DNA of 64,000 nucleotides, from NCBI RefSeq assembly GCF_021869535.1, contig NW_026262593.1:58674318-58738317 (forward strand). Direction: 5' to 3'. Positions 21,871-31,769 of the stretch are shown in pieces. Within the stretch, counting starts at the first letter, position 1. Every line of letters starts with the position of its first letter. The position numbers and the translations under genes were made by a program. This stretch comes from Mytilus californianus. Taxonomy: Eukaryota; Mollusca; Bivalvia; Mytilida; Mytilidae. The notes beneath the pieces were generated by a model that was not told the origin of the DNA, did not search any database, and saw nothing but the letters and a program-made list of their open reading frames with translations.

Positions 21871-22762
21871 TAAAAGAGTACATAAAACATATAGATAAAA
21901 AGATGTGGTATTAGTGCCAATGAGACAACTATCCATCCAAGTCACAATGTGTAAAAAGTAAACAATTATAGGTCAAAGTACGGCCTTCAACACGGAGCCT
22001 TGGATCACACCGAACAGCAAGCTATAAAGGGCCCAAAAAAAGACTAGTGTAAAACAATTCAAACAGGAAAACCAACTGTCTAATCTATATAAAAAACGAG
22101 AAACACTTATACATGAACCACACCACAAACGACAACCACTGAACAACAGGCTCCTGACTTAGGACAGGTGCATACAAATGCAGCGGGTTTAAACGTTTTA
22201 ACGGGCGCCAACCTTCACCCTAACCTGAAACAGTGGCATAACATTACAACATAAATAGACACACAATAAAATATCAATTGAAATGGCTTAACTCGATCAA
22301 AAAGACAATACACAAAAACAAGTAAATATACACTGAACGAATAAGTTTGATCTATGACCCAATATAAATAAAAAAGAAGTTTAAATGTCAAAAAGACAAC
22401 TTTAACCTAGGACAAAATGGCGTTGAATAAAGTAACTTAAACAGGTAAATTTGAATATAATAATTTTGTTGTAAGGAGTACAAAAACATTTTTTACAAAA
22501 TAAATTTGTTATTCATAGTACGAGTACAGAAGTGAAAATTTTATCGTCATACTAAATACTTATCAAAGGTGGTACATATTAAAAATAGTAAGACGAGATA
22601 TAACACAAAATAAGTAAACATTGAATAACAGAAATGCATTACAAATTGTGGTAACAGGTCAAATTAACACGAAAGTACGATTTGAGAGTACTCGCAGTTA
22701 CTGAAAGCTAGTTAAAAGCCAAAAACAAATTAATAATAAAAAATCATGCATCAGAGACTAAA

Positions 22763-22809
22763 ATCAATTAAAACACATCCCAGGCAGGGATTTAGTGTTT
22801 TAATGCCAT
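22763..22809 (-). other. SECIS-like hairpin (form 2 layout) in PLE 3' UTR
   Basis: On the minus strand ATGG (22809-22806; ATGA in the sister copy) is followed by 12 nt, AA (22793-22792), an apical helix ATCCC/GGGAT with loop TGCCT, then GTGTTTTAAT and TGAT (22766-22763). The lower helix ATTAAAACAC pairs perfectly with GTGTTTTAAT (10 bp). Quartet, AA bulge and extra apical helix are the form 2 SECIS layout. The first quartet base set is altered (G for A), consistent with an ageing copy. Confidence 0.6.
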
Positions 22810-22999
22810 GGACAGTCATAGAAGACATGACTTGTGCAATGCCACAATAAAAGTAACGATAGGCAGTAGGATAGTTAGAATTTAACCTTATAATAAATAT
22901 GAATGATGTTATGTATAGATAAAACAATTTCTAAGTAGAAACGAAACGTGGATGTGTATATATACATCCCAAAAAAAAACATTCGAAAAGAATACAAAT

Positions 23000-24490
23000 T
23001 TAGTTATGTTTTAATTTGTTGATGACAAAATCGATGTTAGTGCCAATGAAAACAATATTCAAAGATCTTATTACTACATTAATAAGATAACCTTTACTAA
23101 TAAGTTTGTTAAAAGGTTCGATAAGTTTACACGGATCACATAGTGATTTCCGCGCTTTTAGTACAATATTACCGTAAACTTTAGGATGTGAAATACCATT
23201 TTTAATAAGTTTTCTACAGATACAGCCAAATTTACTAATCAAATCTTTGTATCTATGAAAGAATTTAGTAAATGTTTTAAGTAATTTATGGTAACGAAAT
23301 CCCACTTAATAATTGGCCAGTGATACATTGATTGTGTTCGTTAAAATCTATAACATCGGGCATAACGAACGAGTTGGGATATATAAACACCGTATGATGG
23401 AGCCAAAGGAACATCGCCGTCTAAAAAAGGAAAATTAACAATAGGGAATGAAAAATCGTCTCTTTTGTCGTAAATTTTTGTATGGAGTTTCCCTTTAGAA
23501 ATTGAAATGTCTAAATCAAGAAAAGGATAACTACTGCTGTTTATGTTAGATTCATTTAAAGTAAGTTCCTTTTGGTAAATTTCGGTAATATATTTAGAGA
23601 ATTCTGGATTATTTAATGAAAAAATATCACCAAGATACCGGTAGGTATTGATGAATGTGTCAACTAAATGTAACAATGACGTGTCTTTACTGATTTTGGC
23701 TATAAATTGTGATTCATAGCAATCGAGGAATAAATCTTCTATTAAAGGGGCGCAATTAGTGCCCATAGAAATACCTACTACCTGTCGATACACTTTATCG
23801 CTGAAACGTACATATATGTTGTCCAGGAGAAACTTTAAAGCTTCAATCATATCTTCACATTTCCAATAAGTGTATCTAGCATACTTTCCTTTTTCGTTAC
23901 AGAAAAAGGCTTTAAACGAGTTACAGAAAATAAATTTGCAATGAGATTTTTCAAAAGACCGTTTAATTAAATATGAACACTTTTTCTTCATAAGATTGTG
24001 TGGAAGTGAAGTGTAGAAAGTAGAAAAATCATAACTGTCAACAGAATTAAAAGGACCATCAAAAGCACGTTTTTTATCTAAAACCTCTAAAGAATTTTTA
24101 ACACTCCAAAAATAATTAATACCATTATTTTCATAAACTTTATTTCAAAAGTTAATAACAAGTTCTTTGATAGTAGTAAGGGAGGCAGTTAGAAGCACTG
24201 ACAGATTAGTAGTAGAACACTTACTAGATGCGGAAATGAAACGAAATTTAAATGGTTGTTGTTTAATTTAGGTAACCAGTACATAGTCGGGACTTTCAAA
24301 TGTTCGGAAGAGGCTTTAAGCTGGGTAGTGGCAGTGATATGCTTGTTAACAATTTGACTCTATGTGGAGCGTACGGACCTGAAAGAAGAAGTATTGATAA
24401 TTTCGTTTTGGAGAACCTCCGTGTAGTATATGCGTCACACCACCACTACATTATTGGCTGCTTTGTCTGCCGGTACGAACACAAACCGCT
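23000..24490 (-). pseudogene. PLE reverse transcriptase with two TGA codons at cysteine positions
   Basis: The N-terminal part (24480-23992) reads VPADKAANNVVVV-TGA-RIYYT, then LKVPTMYWLPKL, then ELVINF-TGA-NKVYENNGIN, then FWSVKNSLEVLDK. The central frame 23341-23991 has GISMGTNCAPL, INTYRYLGDIFSL (motif C, with Gly replacing the first Asp of the usual LDD, so catalytically damaged) and YPFLDLDISISKGKLHTKIY. The last frame 23000-23305 reads GFRYHKLLKTFTKFFHRYKD to the stop. Other lesions are a TAG near 24381, one-base deletions near 24250 and 23345, and TAA near 24671. Both TGAs fall where the sister copy at 24.7-25.1 kb has TGC or TGT. Confidence 0.8.
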
Positions 24491-24699
24491 TTGCGAGTAC
24501 TTGGAGTTTTTGCGAGTACTGGGAGTTTATTTTTTATTCTAGAAATGGGTATATCATGAACCCTATTATTAATTTCAGAATTGTTTTCAAAATGAGATAT
24601 ACGAATATCAACAGTATTCATAATTTCATTCAAGTAACTGTCTAAAGATTTTTTATCAGATTTTTCACGTTAACGCCAATTTTCTAGAATAAGTACTTT

Positions 24700-26208
24700 C
24701 AAAGCGGTATAGTTTGTACCTGCGGACAAAGCAGCCAACAATGTGGTGGTGGTATGCCGTAAATACTACACGGACGTTCTTAAGAATGAAATTTTAAATT
24801 CTTCTACATTCAAGTCCGTGCGGTCCACAGAGAGTCATATAGTAAACAATCATATCATAACCACATCACAGCTTAAGGCCTCTTCTGAACATTTGAAGGT
24901 CCCTACTATGTATTGGTTACCTAAACTACACAAAAAACCAGTAAAATATCGTTTCATCTCGGCCTCTAGTAAGTGTTCTACAACTAATCTTTCAGTGCTT
25001 TTTACAAGTTCCTTAACTACTATCAAAAAACTTATCATTAACTTTTGTAATACAATATATAAAAATAGTGAAATTAACTATTTTTTTAGTGTAAGAAAAT
25101 TCTTTGGATGTTTTAGATAAATTACGTGCTTTTGATGGTCCTTTTGATTCTGTCGACAGTTTTGACTTTTCAACTATTTACACTACACTACCACATTATC
25201 TTATCAAACAAAAGTTTTCCTATTTAATCAAATGGTCGTTTGGTAAATCTGAATGCAAATATATTTGTTGCAACTCATTTAAAGCCTTCTTCTCTAATGA
25301 GAAAGTTAAATATGCTAAATATACTTACGGGAGGTGTGATGAGATGATTGAAGCTGGTTTTTTTTTCTTTGATAATATCTATGTACGTTTCGGCAATAAA
25401 GTTTATCGACAGGTTGTAGGTATTCATTTGGGCACTAATTGCGCCACTAAAATAACAGGCTTGTTCTTGTATTGTTATGAATCACAGTTTATGACCAAAC
25501 TCTGTAAAGACCCGTCTAAATTGCATTTAATTGATAAATTCAACAACACTTACCGTTATCTTGATGATATTTTTTCGTTAAATAATCAAGAATTTTCTAA
25601 ATATACTGCCGAAATTTACCCAAAGGAACTTACTTTAAATAAATCAAATATACACGGTAATAACTGTCCTTTCCTTGATTTAGATATTTCTGTTTTACAC
25701 GAGAAACTCTACACTAAAATTTACGACAAAAGGGACGATTTTTCGTTCCCTATTGTTAATTTTCCTTTTTTTTGGACGTTGATGTTCCTTTGGAACCATT
25801 TTACGGTGTTTATATATCACAACTTGTTCTCTATGCCCGTGTCTGTTTTGACGTTTTGGATTTCAATGAACGTAGTCTATGTATTACTGGTAAATGATTA
25901 AGTCAGGGATTTCGTTACAACAAATTACTTAAAACCTTTACTAAATTCTTCCATAGATATAAAGATTTGGTTTTGAAGTTTGGTTGTACCCGTAGAAAAC
26001 TTATTTCAAACGGGATAGCACATCCTAATTTTTAAGGAGATGTTGGTAACCGAGCCCGGAAATTTAGATACGATCTGGGTAAACTTATCGATCCTTTCAA
26101 TAAACTTATCTTTAAAGGTTACCAACTCAACATTGTAAATAGATCTTTGAATATTGTTTTTATTAATATTAATATTGATTTTGTTATCAGTAAATTAAAA
26201 TCAAACTA
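24700..26208 (+). pseudogene. PLE reverse transcriptase, lightly decayed
   Basis: It reads VPADKAANNVVVVCRKYYTD from 24717, VPTMYWLPKLHKKPVKYRFI and INFCNTIY, then after a one-base shift near 25098 LDKLRAFDGPFDSVDSFDFS, then VGIHLGTNCA, NTYRYLDDIFSL (motif C intact), NCPFLDLDISVL, KIYDKRDDFSFPIVNFPF. After a second shift near 25775 it continues YGVYISQLVLYARVC, ERSLCITGK, a TGA at a Leu position (25895), GFRYNKLLKTF and SLNIVFINININFVISK up to TAA 26206. Gly-x-Asn-Cys-Ala and Tyr-Leu-Asp-Asp mark the RT palm. Cysteines in VVCRKYY (24755) and INFCN (25046) are TGC and TGT here. Confidence 0.82.
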
Positions 26209-26306
26209 AACATTATTTTTATATACATATGCACATTCATGGCTCTACAATCTGTCGATACCTGTATCTTGTCATTGCACCAGGTCTTGTTTTTCTCTGA
26301 CTGTTA

Positions 26307-26356
26307 ATGACGTCTCTACATTAAATCCATTGGATGTTGGATGTGTACTGATTGAT
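26307..26356 (+). other. SECIS-like hairpin (form 2 layout) in PLE 3' UTR
   Basis: ATGA (26307-26310), 12 nt, AA (26323-26324), apical helix ATCCA (26325-26329) with TGGAT (26338-26342), then GTGTACTGAT and TGAT (26353-26356). The lower helix pairs GTCTCTACAT with GTGTACTGAT (eight pairs including wobbles, two mismatches). Compared with the minus-strand copy, apical pair A-T replaces C-G and two lower-helix pairs also change together, so the fold is conserved by compensation. Confidence 0.65.
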
Positions 26357-26930
26357 ATTTTAGTGTTAGATGCATGATTTTCTATTAGTTGTTATTGGCT
26401 TTGAACTAGCTGTCATTAACTGCGAGTACTCTCAGATCTGTACTTGGTGTCTTTTTGTTGTTGGGATGTATAAGTACCCTGCCACGTCCACTCTGTGTTT
26501 TTGTTATATGTATTTCTGTTTGTTTCCATCTGATGAGTTAACTGCCTTTTTCAACTGATTTTTATAGTTTGTTCTTATGTTATACCACTGTCCCAGGTTA
26601 GGGGGAGGATTGGGCTCCTGCTAACATCTTTAACCCGCCACATTCTGTATATGCCTGTCCCAAGTCCCAGTAGGAGCCTTTAATTCAGTGGTTGTCGTTT
26701 GTTTCTGTGTATCATATTTGTTTTTTGTTCATTATTTGTACATAAATTAGGCCGTTAGTTTTCTCGTTTGATTGTTGTACATTTGTCATTTCGGGGCCTT
26801 TTATAGCTGACTATGCGGTATAGGTTTTTCTCATTGTTGAACGCCGTACGGTGACCTATAGTTGTTAATTTCTGTGTCATTTGGTCTCTTGTGGGCAATT
26901 ATACCACATCTTCTTATTTTTATAGATATA

Positions 26931-28479
26931 TATTTGTGATCCAACCTCAATCGTCTATCTCCCTACACAACTATAATACGAGATTTCTACACTCTACGAG
27001 TTATTGTCAGAACTACACTGTTCTATCACATACTCCCATTGGATTATAATAGCTTATTCGTCTAGTAAGTTTTTTTTATAGATAAGTGTTGTATCTCCAC
27101 TATTTTTCAGGTATTTTTGCTGTAAAATAATTGTCATCAAAATTATCTTTAAAGTTAGTAACACTATGCTTAAGTTGGTTACAGGGTTTGAACTCAATCT
27201 ATGAGCAATTCTTAGCAAATCCAGCAGTCCAGAATTCGAGATGTTACACAGTTAAAATATCCATGGTTTATCTCCAATAGAAATTTAGGAATAAACTTCT
27301 AAAACAACATTGTTTGTAGTGAAATGCTCTATCTCTAGAAAAGGGAATGCTTTATTTATCTTAGTTGCCTGGTCTATTGAAACAGCAATCGAACAAAGAG
27401 TTATTCTTCGTGTACGAAAAATCGATTCATATATAACTTTTTATGTCTCAGTCAAATAGTTATGATATTGCGCTTTTAATCTTTAATTTCAGTTTTTACC
27501 ACTATTATCAAATTGGAAATACATCATTATAAGATTCACAAGACGATGTCTTTACGACGTAAACGTGCTCGTTTATCATTGAATACCGTATGTTGTTCTT
27601 TAGATGTCTTATATAGTTTTGTTGTTGGCATTTCATTGACGTTTGAGGGTCTAAATGGGGTTTACAGAATAGAGAATAATAGGGCAAGATTAGAGAAAAA
27701 TATGCCCAACAAAAATTAATAAAGAATAAGGAAAAAAGTCAAAACAAATTAACAATAAAGAATAATGGGGTGCTAAAATATAAAGAAAAGCGAATAATGA
27801 ACAAAATAAATAAATAATAGAGAAAAATACCCTAAAATATTAAAGAAAACGAAATGAATACTCCCTCTAGACCCTCATGTTTACGTCATCTCTTCTTTTA
27901 TTCGTATATAAGTTGTGAGATCAGGTACTGAACTACTAAAAGTCACCAACATCAATTGAAAATTTGATATTAACCCATCTCTATAAAACAAGATATATAC
28001 TTTATCAATAACTTAAACCGAATTTCACGTCAAGATAAAATACGTTTCAACTGAATTAATTACCTCTACATAAATTAGCTTATATCACGTGAACCGTTTT
28101 AATTAAATTTTTATCTATTACAGTCGAAGATGATTATAGAGCATTTGTTTAAAATGGATACAATTTACATTGATGGTACAATTATCTAAAAGCCAAAACG
28201 AATTACACCCTGAACAAAGTATTCACTTCTTTAACAGAAGTTTTTTATTTAGTTTCGGTAACTTTTTTTCAAAGTCCTAGGGTTATTTGTGTCGAAAACT
28301 GAGTAAATCCAAAGTTGCCTACATTTTACAAGCAGCTCCAGTTCAATGCTGGAATTAAAAATTAAAGCACATTCAGAATGTTACAGATTTTAATAGTAAA
28401 ACAGTTCTGAGACTTCTGTAGTCAGTATTCTATAGTATCTATACAAATATTTTTTAAACATCATTATCATTTAACTGTT
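26931..28479. other. Downstream flank of the HSPA12-like gene
   Basis: It holds the purine-rich repeat at 27650-27885 and otherwise AT-rich sequence. On the minus strand an ATTAAA at 28394-28389, about 85 nt after the stop codon, could be the gene's poly(A) signal. Confidence 0.45.
27645..27890 (+). repeat. Purine-rich tandem repeat flanked by inverted GGGTCTA
   Basis: The left end reads GAGGGTCTAAATGGGGTTTA and the right end CTCTAGACCCTC, a terminal inverted motif. The interior repeats AATAAAGAATAATGGGG-like units as at 13200-13432. It may be a mobile unit. Confidence 0.65.
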
Positions 28480-29534
28480 TCAAATCAAATTGAAATTTGC
28501 TTCGTATTGATTGCCAGAATTCACCTCTGTAACAGTTAGAGCTATTTCTGTTCCCCCAAAATGAAACTGAGCAGTTATTGGTCTTCCACCTTCACATGGA
28601 TCGGAAAGGGGAATTGTCAATTTCCCGAGATGAAAACAACTATCTTCATCGGTATATTGCGGATCCTCATCTGTTGATATAAAAAATGAAAGTTCGTCCG
28701 TTTCGGTTGTTGTTCCTGTAGCGCTGTATGACCTGTTAATTGTCGAACCTACAGGAACAGTTTCATTTATTTTTACTAGTTTATCAAATATTTTATCACA
28801 ATATTCTTTTCCGTCTATCAAAACAAGATGTTTACTATCATGTTGGGATGGATCAAATTGTTGCTGCACTTCAATACCATAAGTGTACTTCATTTTCCGT
28901 GATTCGATATAAAATGGTCTATGTCCGAATAACACCGCTCCTTTAAGAACTGATAACCCTGCCTCTTCTGGTATTATAACCCTTTTATTTGGAAACTTCA
29001 TTTTTATGGCGTCTTGAATAAGTAAGCATTCGGAAAACCCACCAACAAGAAGAATCTGCGATACCTCTATCAAGGCATCTCTGTCAAAAACTGATTGTAT
29101 AAGCGATATAATGCTATCAATTGTTGGCTTGAAAATGTTCTTCATCAGTTCAGTATCAATCCTCATTTTATCGCCGCGAAAAGATATTTTATCTTTGAAT
29201 GGAGACAAGGATAAGACATCGGGCAGCGCTTCACCTAAGTGAGTTTTACACTTTTCATTAAGAGACGCATAAGGAATTGATAAGTTGATCTTCCCTGTTT
29301 TGCCTGGGTGTATTGTTCTTTTAACCACCTCAAACTCTCGGAAGAGATCTAAATAACCTTCTGGATCTTCTTCTTGAAAAATCTTAATTAAAGGACCACC
29401 GACAATTTGGGTAAGAATTTGAAAGAAATTACCATCCACGGACGTTCCTCCACAGTCATTACCAGTGGCATGTTTCAATTCTTCTAGTCCTCCGTTTGAT
29501 AGCTTCTTGTGTACAGTTATATCTGCGGTACCAC
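28480..29534 (-). CDS. HSPA12-like HSP70-family gene (copy 1), exon 4, C-terminal half with stop
   Basis: This is the last coding exon on the minus strand, after acceptor TATTAACAG (AG at 29536-29535) to the TAA at 28480. It opens GT-GGT-ACC, which with the final G of exon 3 gives DLGGGTADITVH, the phosphate-2 loop of the actin/HSP70 ATPase fold. It continues CGGTSVDGNFFQIL, then ILLVGGFSECLLIQDAI (adenosine-binding loop), IPEEAGLSVLKGAVLFGHRP, and the HSPA12-type C-terminus with FFISTDEDPQYTDEDSCFHL. HSPA12 proteins are divergent HSP70s without the standard substrate-binding domain, and are expanded in bivalves, where they are linked to stress and immune responses. The frame is uninterrupted. 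The ATG at 29580 lies inside the intron and is not the start. Confidence 0.9.
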
Positions 29535-29910
29535 CTGTTAATATACATACTAGTAAATAAGCTTTAGTTTTCAATACCATATAATTGTCTCCCTTTTAAA
29601 TAAAGTGGGAATGAATTTTCGTCACAGAAAATAACTTCTATTTCTAAATGCATTTCTGACGTTTTGTCATTGGGAGAAAACTGTTTTAAAAACCTTTGTT
29701 TTGCTACCTAATGGATTTTAAAATCTATCGAAATTGAATATTACCTTTATTACATATCAGCCATTTGGTTTATAGAGAACGAGACCGTTGAACTCATTTA
29801 GTCCCTTTAGAACAAAGTTTGAAGATAAATCATGAGTTTAGTATAATATGACATAATACCCATTTCAATGATTGGATTAATGGCTTGTAAACTAACAAGT
29901 ACTTGTCTAT

Positions 29911-30365
29911 TATAGGTTGCACTTTGTAAATACAGCTGTTTCACAAACCACGCCTCTTTTGGGGAGATATATAATATTAATAGATATTTTGTTTTGTTTA
30001 CGTACTGGTTCCCAGATATGATCTCTATGTTTCATCTCATAGAGACATAACTTGGGAATGTTACCAGTATAAATACACATGGATAGCGGCGAAATTGAAT
30101 TCTGAGGAGGACCAAAAATGAAGGCAGGGGTATTACAGAATTTTAGTATAAGTTTAAACTCTTAGAAGTTCGGGGAATATAAATGTTGAAAATATGCCGC
30201 ACAGCCCTATATTTTGACCTTTGAAAAAAATTGTAGCACATATGAACTTTCCATTCTAGGATATAATTTTTACGAAACTTCATAGTAAAAGTGGCACAGT
30301 TTTAGCCGTAAAAGGAGTTCCTATGGGAAATTGTATTGTCTATATTTACAGAAGTGCAACCTATA
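29911..30365. mobile_element. MITE with TATAGGTTGCACTT ends, copy 1
   Basis: The start TATAGGTTGCACTTTGTAAA is inverted at the end (TATTTACAGAAGTGCAACCT then ATA). It is 455 bp with no transposase. A second copy in the same orientation lies at 31132-31589. Confidence 0.7.
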
Positions 30366-31131
30366 TTGGGTGAATAAAGAGAACATGTAGAATTTCACCA
30401 AATCTGGTTTATCTTCGGAAATTTTAATGAAATTAACTCAAATATAAAGTTTTATAAATATTTCATGAAGATTGAGAAAATCCTGGGCCTTAACTATGAT
30501 GACTCGCATAAATTAACAGTTTACATAAAACCCTGTATGCAAAGTAAATTCATATTATTTGCATATTTGTAATTTAAATTATTAAGAAGTGCTTATGTTA
30601 ACTCTTTGCAGTCATTGAAACCCATAGATCCTTGATGAATATTGTTGTTGAGGTGTTTTTGTCCTGTTAAAAACCCATAAGTAAGCCGTAACACCTGAAT
30701 ATGCTTTCTTGTGATCGCGGCATAAAAAAATACAAGCTAGAGATACAAAAATTCCTCAATTAAAGTAACAATAGTATTTTCTATCCTAAAAATGTACTAA
30801 ATATTCCATATTCACAGAAACAGCAGAATTATTCAGCAAATTTGAGGCCCCAGTGGCAAAAAAAAGAGAAAAATCCCTGACCCCTGGGTCATGAAACAGA
30901 TAATTTAACCTATAAAGGTTGTCAGAAAACAAGCACATAGGGTAAGCTGACAATAATTAAAGTCTTGTTTTCAAATTCTTTAAAAATTGAAACAGGGGTG
31001 GGGGTATAAAATGTACTGTAAAAGAAGAATTAGAGTATATGCAGTGATTTCTTTCAGGCTATGATTCTGATAAATAAGTATTGTTGTGAGAAAAATGTTT
31101 TTCAAAATTTTTCTATTAGAATAAATGTTAG

Positions 31132-31589
31132 TATAGGTTGCACTTTGTAAATACAGCTGTTTCACAAACCACGCCTCTTTTGGGGAGATATATAATATTC
31201 ATAGATATTTTGTTTTGTTTTGTACTGGTTCCACGATATGATCTCTATGTTTCATCTCATAGAGACATACCTTGGGAATGTTACCAGTATAAATACACAT
31301 GGATAGCGGCGAAATTGAGTTCTGAGGAGGACCAAAAGTGAAGGCAGGGGTAGTACAGAATTTTAGTATAAGTTTAAATTCTTAGAAGTTCGGGGCATAT
31401 AAATGTTGAAAATATGCCGCACAGCCCTATATTTTGACCTTTGAAAACAATTGTAGCACATATGAACTTTCCATTCTAGGATATAATTTTTTCGAAACTT
31501 CATAGTAAAAGTGGCACAGTTTTAGCCGTAAAAGGAGTTCCTAAGGGAAATTGCATTGTTTTTGCATATATTTACAGAAGTGCAACCTA
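31132..31589. mobile_element. MITE with TATAGGTTGCACTT ends, copy 2
   Basis: Same ends and same interior (GCCGCACAGCCCTATATTTT, TAGCCGTAAAAGGAGTTCC) as copy 1 with few differences. It abuts the 5' side of the LINE remnant. Confidence 0.7.
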
Positions 31590-31769
31590 AAGCATTGAAA
31601 ATATTGACTTTTAATATTTTAAATGATATTTTTCAGTTAAATCCACCTGGTCTTTTAAAAGCATCATTTTACTCGCTTAAAGGACAAGTCTCGAGCGTAG
31701 CCCTTATTAAAAAAGTATATTAACCTTGAACTGAGTGGAGCATGCACTACTCTACTGATTCAAGGTTAG

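Larger units (their letters stand above)
21895..24690 (-). mobile_element. PLE copy, inverted: linker, RT and 1.1-kb 3' UTR
   Basis: Reading leftward from 24690: linker (REKSDKKSLDSYLNEIMNTV), RT domain (about 24490-23000), then a 3' UTR with a SECIS-like hairpin (22763-22809), the conserved block (near 22140-22240) and the end with GATGTGGTATTAGTGCC at 21897. It is 5'-truncated. Its 5' end abuts that of the plus-strand copy that starts near 24685, making a head-to-head pair. Confidence 0.8.
24685..26930 (+). mobile_element. PLE copy, direct: RT and complete 3' UTR
   Basis: The RT coding region (about 24700-26208) is followed by a 720-nt 3' UTR with a SECIS-like hairpin (26307-26356), the conserved block (26595-26680, TTAACCCGCCACATTC) and the terminal tail ending CATACCACATC-type sequence at 26925. 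The tail is the source of the many short repeats at 1915, 3382, 16855, 17197 and 17797. It is 5'-truncated at the head-to-head junction with the minus copy. Confidence 0.82.

Noticed and set aside
25895-25897. In-frame TGA in the plus-strand PLE RT
   Set aside because: Sister copies have Leu (TTA) here, not Cys, so it is read as an ordinary nonsense mutation, not as selenocysteine.
26525-26565. CTGATGA at the 3' end of a PLE as a hammerhead core
   Set aside because: No GAAA follows a stem II and no stem I partner exists.
29911-31589. LTR retrotransposon with 455-bp LTRs
   Set aside because: Each repeat has its own terminal inverted repeats, the interior has no gag-pol frame, primer-binding site or polypurine tract.
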